Part shown: positions 37,420-45,083 of the stretch, in pieces
Numbering within the stretch: position 1 is the first letter of the stretch
How the letters are laid out: each line of letters opens with the position of its first letter
From: Methyloversatilis thermotolerans
GTDB taxonomy: Bacteria > Pseudomonadota > Gammaproteobacteria > Burkholderiales > Rhodocyclaceae
Length of the DNA: 64,000 nt
NCBI RefSeq assembly: GCF_000372885.1
Contig: NZ_KB889967.1
Location: 1,544,555-1,608,554, forward strand
Reading direction: 5' to 3'
Made by a program: the position numbers and the translations under genes
Notes under the pieces: model-generated
Told to the model about the DNA's origin: nothing
The model's database searches: none
The model's input: only the letters and a program-made list of their open reading frames with translations

Positions 37420-38160
37420 TCATGGTGTACGCGATACCTCAGGCTTGACCCGCACCGATACCCAGTGCCCGCCGTTCTCATGGACCATGAGCAGATCGGG
37501 ATAGGTGGATACCATCTCCGAAAGCGATCCATGGCCATAGATCTTCGGTGAGAACCCCGGGTCGGTACGCTTCAGGTACTGACCGAGCGCGCCAAGGCCC
37601 ACCCTGCCCTCGGGGGTATCCGCAGCCAGCAGCCCGACGGCACTGATGAGCATCTTCGGGCGGCGCTTGGCGGGGGGCTTGGCTGCTTCAGACTTGGCTT
37701 TCTGCCCCTCCTCAGTATCGGCAAGCGGCTCAGGCGGAACCCATTCGAAGAACTGGTCACTCGCGTTGCGCAGCGCATCTGGCGTCTTTGATTCACCGAC
37801 GATGAGCACGGTGGCACCCCGCTCGCGCAATTTCCGGCACAGATAGGCGAAATCGGAATCGCTGGTCACCAGACAGAAGGTTTCCGCGCGAGCGTCGAAC
37901 ATCGCCTCGAGCGCATCAAGTGCCAGTGCGATATCGGCCGTGTTCTTGCCCGCTGCGTACTGGTATTGCAGACATGGCGTAAAAGCCAGCCGCACCAGCG
38001 CCTCCTGCCACCTGTTCGCCAGCGTCGCATGATTGCCGTATCCGCGCCGAAGCACGACACGGCCGAACTGCGCGACCACACGCAGCGCGTGCTCAAGAAT
38101 GTCGGGCGAGGTGTTGTCGCAATCGGCCAGCACCGCGACCCGCGCATCGGCTGCACACAT
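37420..38160 (-). CDS. NYN-domain (PIN-like) protein with C-terminal LOTUS/OST-HTH domain
   Basis: 246 residues. The N-terminal NYN domain has the acidic residues expected of a PIN-like nuclease: VLADCDNTSPDILE, NTADIALALDALEAMFD and LVTSDSDFAYLCRKLRERG. A linker rich in Lys/Ala/Pro (residues 150-170) leads to a C-terminal OST-HTH/LOTUS-type winged helix (GLGALGQYLKRTDPGFSPKI, then GSLSEMVSTYPDLL). LabA-like proteins with this architecture are proposed RNases or RNA-binding regulators. It is alone on the minus strand at the left end of the accessory island. The start at 38158-38160 fits the domain well. Confidence 0.88.
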   Translation of the reverse strand: MCAADARVAVLADCDNTSPDILEHALRVVAQFGRVVLRRGYGNHATLANRWQEALVRLAFTPCLQYQYAAGKNTADIALALDALEAMFDARAETFCLVTSDSDFAYLCRKLRERGATVLIVGESKTPDALRNASDQFFEWVPPEPLADTEEGQKAKSEAAKPPAKRRPKMLISAVGLLAADTPEGRVGLGALGQYLKRTDPGFSPKIYGHGSLSEMVSTYPDLLMVHENGGHWVSVRVKPEVSRTP

Positions 38161-38368
38161 GGTGTTCCCCTGAGAATTCTCCGGGCACCTGCCCGTCGGC
38201 TCGTCGTTGAATATGCGTTATTCCGGAATGCTAACCAATCCAGTGGATCAAACAAATCATCAGCAGAGCCGCCGGAAAGAAGCCGCCCCGACCGCGACGC
38301 ATTTCGTCGCACCCCACCTTCATGATGGACGTCCTCGATCCGGCAAGGACCTCGAAAAAGGAGTCCAT

Positions 38369-38690
38369 ATGAGTACATCCCCCGCCTCCGCGATACCCCC
38401 CACCCCGCAATCGCGCAAAGTTCTGTCGTGGCTCGAAACGCAGGGCTACAGGCCGTCAGTCGACGACGACGGAAACCTGCGCATCGTCATGTTCGGTCGC
38501 CGCTACCTGATCACCCACCAAGGCGATGACGATACCTACTACCGGCTGGCCGCCCATCGTATCCACACGTTCGACGACGTCGGGCGCGATGACGAATAGG
38601 CTGCCGCGCTGGAGGTCACCGCCTCGACCAAGGTCGCCCGCTGCATCGTGCACGGCAATCATGTGAGCGTGATTGCCGATGACCACGCGG
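38369..38690 (+). pseudogene. YbjN-like gene broken by an in-frame TAG and truncated
   Basis: An ATG at 38369 with AAAAAGGAG upstream opens a 76-residue frame ending at TAG (38597-38599). After the stop the same frame continues with AAALEVTASTKVARCIVHGN, the normal C-terminal part of YbjN-type domains (charged start, then a TKVAK-like strand), so the stop is probably a nonsense mutation. Similarity ends near 38690, where sequence from a minus-strand helicase remnant begins. The 76-residue product (SRKVLSWLETQGYRPSVDDD and following) may still be made. YbjN domains are of unclear function. The family assignment is moderate. Confidence 0.55.
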
Positions 38691-39001
38691 TTCAACGCGT
38701 AGAGCTGATGCGGCAATGGCACCACGCTGGACTGGATCGGGGCCAGCAGCAGGTTGTCCTCCAGCGCATCCAGCAACTTGGCCGCCGCCGTGGTGTGCAG
38801 GATCTGCTCCACGCTCGGGCGCGCGCTTTACAGCGAAGCCAGATCCACCGCCCGGGCGCGCACCACCGCGACCTTGGTCGGCAGCCAGACGCGGTAAGCC
38901 ACCTAGCCCCACAAGTCCTACCGCTCGATCACCCGGCACGGCGATGCCTGCCGGGTGAACCAGCACCAGTCGCCGACGGCATGATCCAGCGAAAGATGCA
39001 T
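38684..39001 (-). pseudogene. Remnant of a SNF2-type helicase N terminus with three stop codons
   Basis: From an ATG at 38999-39001 the frame reads MHLSLDHAVGDWCWFTRQAS, then CRVIER stop DLWG stop VAYRVWLPTKVAVVRARAVD, LASL stop SARPSVEQILHTTAAAKLLD and LLLAPIQSSVVPLPHQLYAL. The last part is typical of the region before the Walker A motif in SNF2/RapA-like helicases (PLPHQ, then ALNRVV), but the motor domains are gone. It starts 30 bp after the stop of the possible effector gene, so it was probably the last gene of the same operon. The three in-frame stops show it is dead. Confidence 0.65.
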
Positions 39002-39030
39002 GGGCGAGACTTGCGATTCCGACACCATCA

Positions 39031-39675
39031 TCACTCGTCGAGAGCTGCCATGTCAGGCGGGAACCAAAGACGAAGCGCATCCACGATCGAACGGAATGAA
39101 TCGCACGCCAGCAAGCCGGTGATTCCGGCGCGCTTACCTATTTCCTCGAAATCTCTTGGAGAAACGGTGCGCTTGAGTTTTTCGCGCATGACATATTCGA
39201 AAAGCTCTTTGGGCTGCTCCTGCTTGAGAGTCTCCGCAGAGATGTTCAGCTTCTGCGCACGCTCCGCGACCCATTCCCCCAACTGCGCAGTTGTCACCCC
39301 GCAGTGGGCAGCAACAGCATTTTCGCAATGCCACAACCACTGCTCAAGTTCGGGCACCAGCACCACGACCGCGCTATTACCGCTCCAGGTGTATGCATCC
39401 AGCTTGCCCTGAATGTCCCCAGCGGCCCGGATCGGCTCCTGCTTGTGGTCGCGCCCCGAACCGTGGTGGTCCCACATCAGCAAAGCCTTGCCGTAACGCC
39501 CTTTCTTCATGCGCGCCAGTTCTGCGCCACTCTGCACCATCCCCGCATCGCGCTGCGGGTGGCGTTCGATATCAAAGCTGATCGCCCGAATGCCAAGTGC
39601 CTGGTGCTTATTCAGCGTAGATCTCATGAAGGCCAAAGCATCGGCATCGGCAACATAAACGAGCAAATCCTTCAT
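39031..39675 (-). CDS. Conserved protein partner of an AAA ATPase, possible TOPRIM-like effector
   Basis: 214 residues from the ATG at 39673-39675, overlapping the ATPase stop as ATGA. It begins with a strand ending in acidic residues (MKDLLVYVADADALAFMRST) and has a second acidic/His motif, ALLMWDHHGSGRDH, near residue 85, which recalls the metal-binding strands of TOPRIM or DUF4276-like folds. No signal peptide or membrane helix. Two-gene modules of an ABC-type ATPase plus a TOPRIM-like nuclease (PARIS, OLD-related systems) are known anti-phage systems, so an effector role is a reasonable inference. The fold assignment is tentative. Confidence 0.6.
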   Translation of the reverse strand: MKDLLVYVADADALAFMRSTLNKHQALGIRAISFDIERHPQRDAGMVQSGAELARMKKGRYGKALLMWDHHGSGRDHKQEPIRAAGDIQGKLDAYTWSGNSAVVVLVPELEQWLWHCENAVAAHCGVTTAQLGEWVAERAQKLNISAETLKQEQPKELFEYVMREKLKRTVSPRDFEEIGKRAGITGLLACDSFRSIVDALRLWFPPDMAALDE

Positions 39676-40895
39676 TCGAGCACCCCGGCGGCAAAGACGA
39701 TACCGAGGTCGGGCGCTCCGTCCCAAGCCTTGAGCATGGGATGCTCCACTCCCGGCGTGATATGCGCACCTTGCTCATCCCGACTGAAGCACAAGAGCGG
39801 CTCCACGCCACATTGCTGCACCACGAATGGCGAATGTGTCGCAAGCAACATCTGCGATCCAGGGATGGAAGACAGGGATCGAAGGATGATTTCCAGTGCC
39901 TTGGGGTGCACTCCGTTCTCTGGCTCCTCAACCATGTACACGGCTGTTTCGTGCGGCAAAAATGCCGGAATGGTCAGCGCCAGCATTCGCAAGGTGCCGT
40001 CAGACAGCACCCAGCTCGGCGCCTCCAGACCATTTTCATAGCGCAGCATCAAGTATTCGGCGTTGTCTGCCTGGCGCCTGGCCCAGCCAATGCTGACCAA
40101 GTCGGGCAAGGCATAGCGCAAGTGCTCCGTCCAGCGAGCAACCGGCGAATCTGGCTCAGCCCAGTACGGCCCTAGTCCGCCATTCGCACCCAGCAAGCGG
40201 CCCACCACACGCGCCAGGTTGGTGCCGTCCAGATCCAGGTCCGTTGGTCGGGTGGCCGGACATGGCAGGCGCATCGCCGGGCTGTTAAGCTGGATGTAGC
40301 GAACCCCCTGCATCAGGAAATTGCGCACAGCATTAGCTGTGGGATAACGCTCCTCGTCGGGCGGCGTCAAAGCCAGAGTCAGCTTGTCGAGGCCAAAATT
40401 GAAGGAGTCTTGATAGGTTCCCTTTTCCCTTGAGTAAAAGTCAGTACCCTTGGCTGTTTTTCCCAACAACCGTTTGGGCTTGACCTTCTGACTGAACGTC
40501 AGCTTCTGCCCGCTGGGCAGCCAGCTCTTCGAATACTGCCTAAGCTGCTCGTCTTCCACACACACACCCAACTTGGGGTCTTGTCGAATGGCGAGGCGGT
40601 AATTCAGCAAACTTTCAGCAGCATCTGGAAACCGTGCCGAAAGATCGAGCCACAGTTCAACTTCGATGATTCCACCCTGCCGCAACCAAGTCAGGTCGTT
40701 GAAATCCGCAATGTGGCGCGACTCGACCGCCGCAGCGGGGCTCTGTGCCAAGCAGTCGCGAACGAAGTCGATGGCATCCAGAAAAGTCGTCTTCCCCACA
40801 CCGTTGGGGCCAACCAGCACATGAAAAGCAGACAGCGGCAGATCGACGATCTCCCTGATGCCTTTGAAATTGCGAATCGTCAGGCCCACAATCAT
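39672..40895 (-). CDS. AAA15/AAA_21-type ABC ATPase of a defence-like module
   Basis: 407 residues. Walker A is VGPNGVGKTTFLDAIDFV near residue 30; the signature region reads PSWVLSDGTLRMLALTIPAF; Walker B is VYMVEEPENGVHP; the H-loop is LLATHSPFVVQQC. The N terminus (MIVGLTIRNFKGIREI) is typical of OLD/RecF-like stand-alone ATPases. Such proteins act as sensors with a nuclease partner in several defence systems. The ATG overlaps the stop of the DNA methyltransferase remnant, and the next gene overlaps its own stop, so an operon is evident. All motor motifs look intact, in contrast to the flanking broken genes. Confidence 0.87.
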   Translation of the reverse strand: MIVGLTIRNFKGIREIVDLPLSAFHVLVGPNGVGKTTFLDAIDFVRDCLAQSPAAAVESRHIADFNDLTWLRQGGIIEVELWLDLSARFPDAAESLLNYRLAIRQDPKLGVCVEDEQLRQYSKSWLPSGQKLTFSQKVKPKRLLGKTAKGTDFYSREKGTYQDSFNFGLDKLTLALTPPDEERYPTANAVRNFLMQGVRYIQLNSPAMRLPCPATRPTDLDLDGTNLARVVGRLLGANGGLGPYWAEPDSPVARWTEHLRYALPDLVSIGWARRQADNAEYLMLRYENGLEAPSWVLSDGTLRMLALTIPAFLPHETAVYMVEEPENGVHPKALEIILRSLSSIPGSQMLLATHSPFVVQQCGVEPLLCFSRDEQGAHITPGVEHPMLKAWDGAPDLGIVFAAGVLE

Positions 40896-41846
40896 GATGC
40901 GTCCTCTGTTCGGGTCATCGCGAGATCATAGAGGGTGAGCAGCTTTTCGTCCTCTTGCAGCGTTTCCTCTGGCAGCTTGTTGGCGATGCCGATGATGGTC
41001 TGGTAGTCCTTGGCTGCCCATGCCGCGCGGAAACCGGCGCGCAGCACTTCCAGACGCGATTCCTTGATCTTGCGACCGGTGAACGACCGATAGGTCTCGA
41101 ATTCCTTGAGCAGCGCCTTCTCGCGCTTCTTCTCCAGGTCCTGCGCCTTGTTCGGATCGGGCACATACCAGCGATCCTTGGCCTTGGCCACCAGCGCTGG
41201 GCTGTTCTTCTCCAAACCGCGCAGATCCTTGTGGTTGGTCGAGAGGTAGCTGTGAATTTGGCTTGGCACCTCGCCGGTACCGTCATAACGCAAGAAGTTG
41301 TCCAAGCAACTGGTCCAGCTTCGGAATGAGCTCGCCCTTGCGCTTAGCCGACCCGATCTGCGGAATGTACTCGTGGTGAATCTCCGATCGAGTCGATGGG
41401 CGCTTGAGCAGGAAGTTGGTCAGCCAGTCGATGGCACTTCGCTCATCGGAAACGAACAACTCTGCCTGCTTCACTTGCGGTATGCGCGACCGCGCCTTTT
41501 CGTACTCGACCAGTTGGTCGGGCAGGAACACCATCCCATCCATCTCGCGGAAGCGGACCGGCAACTCGGCCAGAAACTCTGGCGTCGAAATGGGCACCAT
41601 TGCGCCGTGGCGGATGAACCAGGACGCCATGCGATCGTAGATACGACGCGGGTCGCGCTCGACGATGTTCAGAAGCTCCTGCGGGTAGCCAGACGTGACT
41701 TTCACGGCAGGCAGTTGCTTCAAGTGCGTCTGGACAAAGTCCCAAGCCGAGTCGATGGTTGCCCGTTCGCTTGAGCTCAGTGGGTGAGCCTTGTACGCAA
41801 CATGATGCCGCAGCCGCACGACGATATTTCGTGTGCAACCGATGAA
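40892..41846 (-). pseudogene. C-terminal remnant of a large DNA methyltransferase, truncated and frameshifted
   Basis: Two minus-strand frames form one protein: TRNIVVRLRHHVAYKAHPLS to IPKLDQLL, then DNFLRYDGTGEVPSQIHSYL to the stop at 40892. A 2-nt loss near 41295 separates them: GAG GAC AAC TTC seems to have become GGACAACTTC. The 5' side ends abruptly at about 41846, where an in-frame TGA and then the divergent gene at 41870 follow, so the catalytic domain is missing. The segment resembles the C-terminal region of long site-specific adenine DNA methyltransferases found with helicases in defence islands. Non-functional as it stands. Confidence 0.68.
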
Positions 41847-41869
41847 TCAGCCATTTGGATGATGCGACC

Positions 41870-42361
41870 ATGAAACTGCCGGCCCCCGATGCGGAGCGCG
41901 CGATGTACGTGCCCCACCCTTTCACCGACTACTGCCCGAGCCCGATGCCGGACGGTTCCATGCTCTGGCATGCCGTAACCGGCGACGGAGCGGATGCAGA
42001 CCTGAGGGCTGCGCGCTGGAATCTGATCTGGCTGAGTTCGCCCGCGCTCGAGCACGCCCTGACGCTGCCGCGTGCAGGCGGACCGCACTGGAAGGCGGTG
42101 GTGCCCAACCTGCACCTTTCTGTGCTGGCACCGATCCGGCCCGAACTGCGCCACGCGGTGCTGTGCGAGCCTTCGGTGTTCCGGGCCTGGCTGGCGCGGC
42201 AGCGCGGCGACTGCATGCTGAATGCGAACGATGCGGTCATGCCGATGGTGCTCGCAAGACTGGATGAAACCATCGCGCGTCTGGCCACCCGGCGTATGCC
42301 GGAACCGTCAGCGAACAACCGCTGCAACGTGACCTTCGTCGACTTCCGGGCCGCGCGCTGA
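41870..42361 (+). CDS. Hypothetical protein
   Basis: 163 residues, no signal peptide or membrane helix. It contains FTDYCPSPMPDGSMLWHAVT near the N terminus and several Trp and His residues; I recognise no domain. The frame has normal codon use and no stop on the way. It begins just after the broken end of the DNA methyltransferase remnant and runs the other way, so it may have arrived with the event that cut that gene. A second small gene follows 12 bp downstream, suggesting an operon of two. Confidence 0.6.
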   Translation: MKLPAPDAERAMYVPHPFTDYCPSPMPDGSMLWHAVTGDGADADLRAARWNLIWLSSPALEHALTLPRAGGPHWKAVVPNLHLSVLAPIRPELRHAVLCEPSVFRAWLARQRGDCMLNANDAVMPMVLARLDETIARLATRRMPEPSANNRCNVTFVDFRAAR

Positions 42362-42373
42362 GTAGACGCGATC

Positions 42374-42619
42374 ATGACCGCACAGACCCCCGAAAGCCTG
42401 CTAGTCGACGGCCGCCCGCGCCCGATGTGCTCCGAGCCGCTACAGGACTACTTCCAGCTCGCTGGCGTCGATGCGAAATTCGAGTTCACATGCACCGCGT
42501 TGTGGCGTGGCTATATCGGCCATCGGGAAATGGCGCACAACCGCCTTTGGGCCCGCGTCCGGCACGGTCAGGTGCTTGACGCGATTACTGTCGAGCGAAT
42601 GCGGGAGCCCGCTGGATAG
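42374..42619 (+). CDS. Small hypothetical protein
   Basis: 81 residues beginning MTAQTPESLLVDGRPRPMCS, with a middle FEFTCTALWRGYIGHREM. No known domain, no secretion signal. It follows the 163-residue gene by 12 bp and ends 30 bp before the 3' end of the opposing tRNA-Ser. Codon use is consistent with a real gene, but the length makes this uncertain. Confidence 0.5.
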   Translation: MTAQTPESLLVDGRPRPMCSEPLQDYFQLAGVDAKFEFTCTALWRGYIGHREMAHNRLWARVRHGQVLDAITVERMREPAG

Positions 42620-42649
42620 CGGCAGCATCACGGTGCCTTGCTTGAATGC

Positions 42650-42739
42650 TGGCGGAAGCGGTGAGATTCGAACTCACGAACGCCTTGCGACGTTGCCGGT
42701 TTTCAAGACCGGTGCATTCAACCACTCTGCCACGCTTCC
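42650..42739 (-). tRNA. tRNA-Ser (anticodon UGA)
   Basis: On the minus strand the 7-bp acceptor stem GGAAGCG pairs with CGCTTCC, followed by the discriminator G and an encoded CCA. The anticodon arm CCGGTCTTGAAAACCGG places TGA in the loop, which reads UCA. The long variable arm expected for serine is present and the T arm has GTTCGAATC. The 90-nt length fits a type II tRNA. Its 3' end faces the accessory island at lower coordinates, the usual side for integrated elements. Confidence 0.96.
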
Positions 42740-42869
42740 GGAGGCCGCTGCGGCGCCGTGCGGCGGCGCAGGGTGTGATGAGGCGCGCAGTCTAGCACGG
42801 GACTTGCATTGAAACTTGTGGTGGGTTCCGTTAGTCTTTAGGACACTAAGTTCCCATCGGGAGACATCG

Positions 42870-43559
42870 ATGCAACCGCAATTCCAGACTATCCAGACCT
42901 CCGGTTCGCTGTCCGCCGGGCAGAATCGCGTACTGCGCAACACCTACCTGCTGCTCGCCGTTTCCATGGTGCCGACGCTGTTCGGCGCGCTGGTCGGCAT
43001 GCAGATGCGCTTCAGCTTTTTCGCTGGCAGCCCGCTGATCAGCTTCCTGCTGTTCATGGGCATTGCCTGGGGCTTCATGTGGGCGATCGAGAAGAACAAG
43101 AACAGCGGCCTGGGCGTGGCGCTGCTGCTCGGCTTCACCTTCTTCATGGGGCTCATGCTGAGCCGCATCCTGCAGGTGGCTCTCGGCTTCTCGAATGGCG
43201 GCACGCTGATCGCGATGGCGGCAGGCGGCACGGCGGCCACCTTCTTCGTGCTGTCGTCGATCGCGGCCACCACCAAGCGCGACTTCTCGGGCATGCGCGG
43301 CTTCCTGGCCGTCGGCATGATCGTCATCCTGGTCGCGCTGGTCGCCAACATCTTCCTGCAGATGCCGGGCCTCTACCTCGCCATTTCGGCGGCTATCGCA
43401 CTGATTTCGGCGGCCTGGATGCTGTACGACATCCAGAACATCGTGCGCGGCGGTGAAACCAATTACGTGTCGGCTTCGCTGTCGGTGTATCTGAATCTGT
43501 ACAACCTGTTCGTGAGCCTGCTGAACCTGCTCATGGCCTTCACCGGTCAGCGCGACTGA
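42870..43559 (+). CDS. BAX inhibitor-1 (YccA/YbhL) family membrane protein
   Basis: 229 residues from the ATG at 42870. Seven hydrophobic segments follow a short N-terminal tail (MQPQFQTIQTSG); the family features VLRNTYLLLAVSM and the C-terminal DIQNIVRGGETNYVSASLSV with conserved acidic residue are clear. BI-1 proteins are inner-membrane proteins; YccA of E. coli modulates FtsH proteolysis and eukaryotic BI-1 leaks calcium. It stands alone between tRNA-Ser and a strong terminator. Confidence 0.94.
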   Translation: MQPQFQTIQTSGSLSAGQNRVLRNTYLLLAVSMVPTLFGALVGMQMRFSFFAGSPLISFLLFMGIAWGFMWAIEKNKNSGLGVALLLGFTFFMGLMLSRILQVALGFSNGGTLIAMAAGGTAATFFVLSSIAATTKRDFSGMRGFLAVGMIVILVALVANIFLQMPGLYLAISAAIALISAAWMLYDIQNIVRGGETNYVSASLSVYLNLYNLFVSLLNLLMAFTGQRD

Positions 43560-43575
43560 TCGTCGGCACAGCCTG

Positions 43576-43615
43576 AAAAAAGCCCCGGGTGGCGCGAGCC
43601 TCCGGGGCTTTTTTT
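43576..43615 (+). terminator. Rho-independent terminator after the BI-1 gene (may act both ways)
   Basis: AAAAAAGCCCCGG, an 11-nt loop region, then CCGGGGCTTTTTTT. The A run before and T run after the stem allow use from both strands, which fits its position between the plus-strand BI-1 gene and the minus-strand rlmD. Confidence 0.92.
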
Positions 43616-43677
43616 CGTCCGCAGCGCGGGCGCGCGGCGCGCCCCGGGACTTGCGGCGTACGCGTGCTTGCCCGCGT

Positions 43678-45000
43678 TCAGTTGCGTTCGATCAGCGCGA
43701 TCGATTCCACGTGCGAGGTCTGCGGGAACATGTTGGCGATGCCTGCACCGCGCACGCGGTAGCCCTTTTCGTGCACCAGCACTGCCAGATCGCGCGCCAG
43801 CGTAGCCGGATTGCAGGACACGTACACGATGCGCTGCGGCGCCGCGTCGTCGGCCGCGTGCGGCAGCGCCTTGCACAGTTCCACCGCGCCCTCGCGCGGG
43901 GGGTCGATGAGCATCTTGTCGAAATGCCCCAGCTTCGCGAGCGACTGTTCGCTGGTATCGAACAGATTCGCCACCGCAAAGCGGCAGCGCTCGCCCAGGC
44001 CGTTGGCGTCGGCATTGCGCGCGGCACGCTTGACCAGCGCGTCCGCGCCCTCGATGCCCACCACGTCGGCGCCCAGGCTGGCGATGGGCAGCGAAAAATT
44101 GCCCAGGCCGCAGAACATGTCGGCGATGCGCTCGCCCGGCTGCGGTGCGAGCAGCGACATCGCGCGGCGCAGCAGCGAGCGGTTGATGCCGTGATTCACC
44201 TGCGTGAATTCGGTCGGTGCGAAAGCCAGACGCACGCCGAAATCGGGCAGCGAGTAGGCCAGTTCCGGCATCGGCAGCGGCCAGAAAGGCGTGGCGGTTT
44301 CGGGGCCACCTTCCTGCACATAGATGAGCACGCGCTGCGCGTCGCCGAAGGCGCGCAGCGCCGCTTCGTCGGCCGCCGTCATCTTCTCCAGGATGCGGAA
44401 CACCAGTACCGTCATCTGTTCTTCGCGCTCGCCGCCAATGGCGATTTCGATCTGCGGCAGCCGGTCGCGCAGCGACAAGCCGTCGATCAGCGTGCGCAGC
44501 TTCGGCAGCAGCGCGGACACATGCGGCGGCAGCACCTCACAGGAATCCATGTCCGCCACATAGCTCGAACGCTTCTCGCGGAAGCCCACCAGCACCCCGC
44601 CCTTGCGCGCAACGTAGCGCACCGACAGCCGTGCGCGGTAACGGTAGCCCCAGCCCGGACCGACCAGCGGCGCGAATACGGTTTCCGGCTTCACCCGGCC
44701 GACATGCCACAGCGCGTCTTCCAGCACGCGCTGCTTGACCGAGGCCTGGGCCGACACGTCCAGATGCTGCATGCTGCAGCCGCCGCAGTAGCCGAAATAC
44801 CTGCAGCGCGGCGTCACGCGCTGCGGGCTGCTGCGCAGGATGCGACTGATCTGCGCCAGTTCGTACGAGGACTTGCGGCGATAGGGCGAGAAGTCGACGG
44901 TTTCGCCGGGCAGCGCGCCATCGACGAAGATCACCTTGCCTTCGTGATGGGTGACGCCACGGCCTTCGTGATCCAGCGATTCGATGCGTGCAACCGGCAT
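43678..45000 (-). CDS. rlmD: 23S rRNA m5U1939 methyltransferase
   Basis: 440 residues from the ATG at 44998-45000. An N-terminal TRAM domain (VARIESLDHEGRGVTHHEGK) is followed by the iron-sulfur Cys motif CRYFGYCGGCSMQH, the SAM-binding ADMFCGLGNFSLPIAS, DPPREGAVELC and the catalytic Cys in YVSCNPATLARDL. RlmD makes 5-methyluridine at position 1939 of 23S rRNA. It is divergent from roxA with 83 bp between starts. Length and motifs are standard; the longer in-frame start would add about 30 unrelated residues. Confidence 0.95.
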   Translation of the reverse strand: MPVARIESLDHEGRGVTHHEGKVIFVDGALPGETVDFSPYRRKSSYELAQISRILRSSPQRVTPRCRYFGYCGGCSMQHLDVSAQASVKQRVLEDALWHVGRVKPETVFAPLVGPGWGYRYRARLSVRYVARKGGVLVGFREKRSSYVADMDSCEVLPPHVSALLPKLRTLIDGLSLRDRLPQIEIAIGGEREEQMTVLVFRILEKMTAADEAALRAFGDAQRVLIYVQEGGPETATPFWPLPMPELAYSLPDFGVRLAFAPTEFTQVNHGINRSLLRRAMSLLAPQPGERIADMFCGLGNFSLPIASLGADVVGIEGADALVKRAARNADANGLGERCRFAVANLFDTSEQSLAKLGHFDKMLIDPPREGAVELCKALPHAADDAAPQRIVYVSCNPATLARDLAVLVHEKGYRVRGAGIANMFPQTSHVESIALIERN

Positions 45001-45069
45001 GGCAAGTCCTGCGAAAAAGCGAAAGCGCGGGATTTTACCTGTTGCGTGCATGGCGTCCGCACCATGGCG

Positions 45070-45075
45070 GATAAT
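45070..45075 (+). promoter_or_regulatory. Possible -10 box placing roxA transcription start at its ATG
   Basis: GATAAT lies 9 bases before the roxA ATG at 45084. With a usual distance of 6-8 nt to the start of transcription, the mRNA would begin almost at the start codon, with no room for a ribosome site, and none is visible. No convincing -35 box is at the right spacing, so the call is weak. Confidence 0.3.
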
Positions 45076-45083
45076 CGCGCCCC

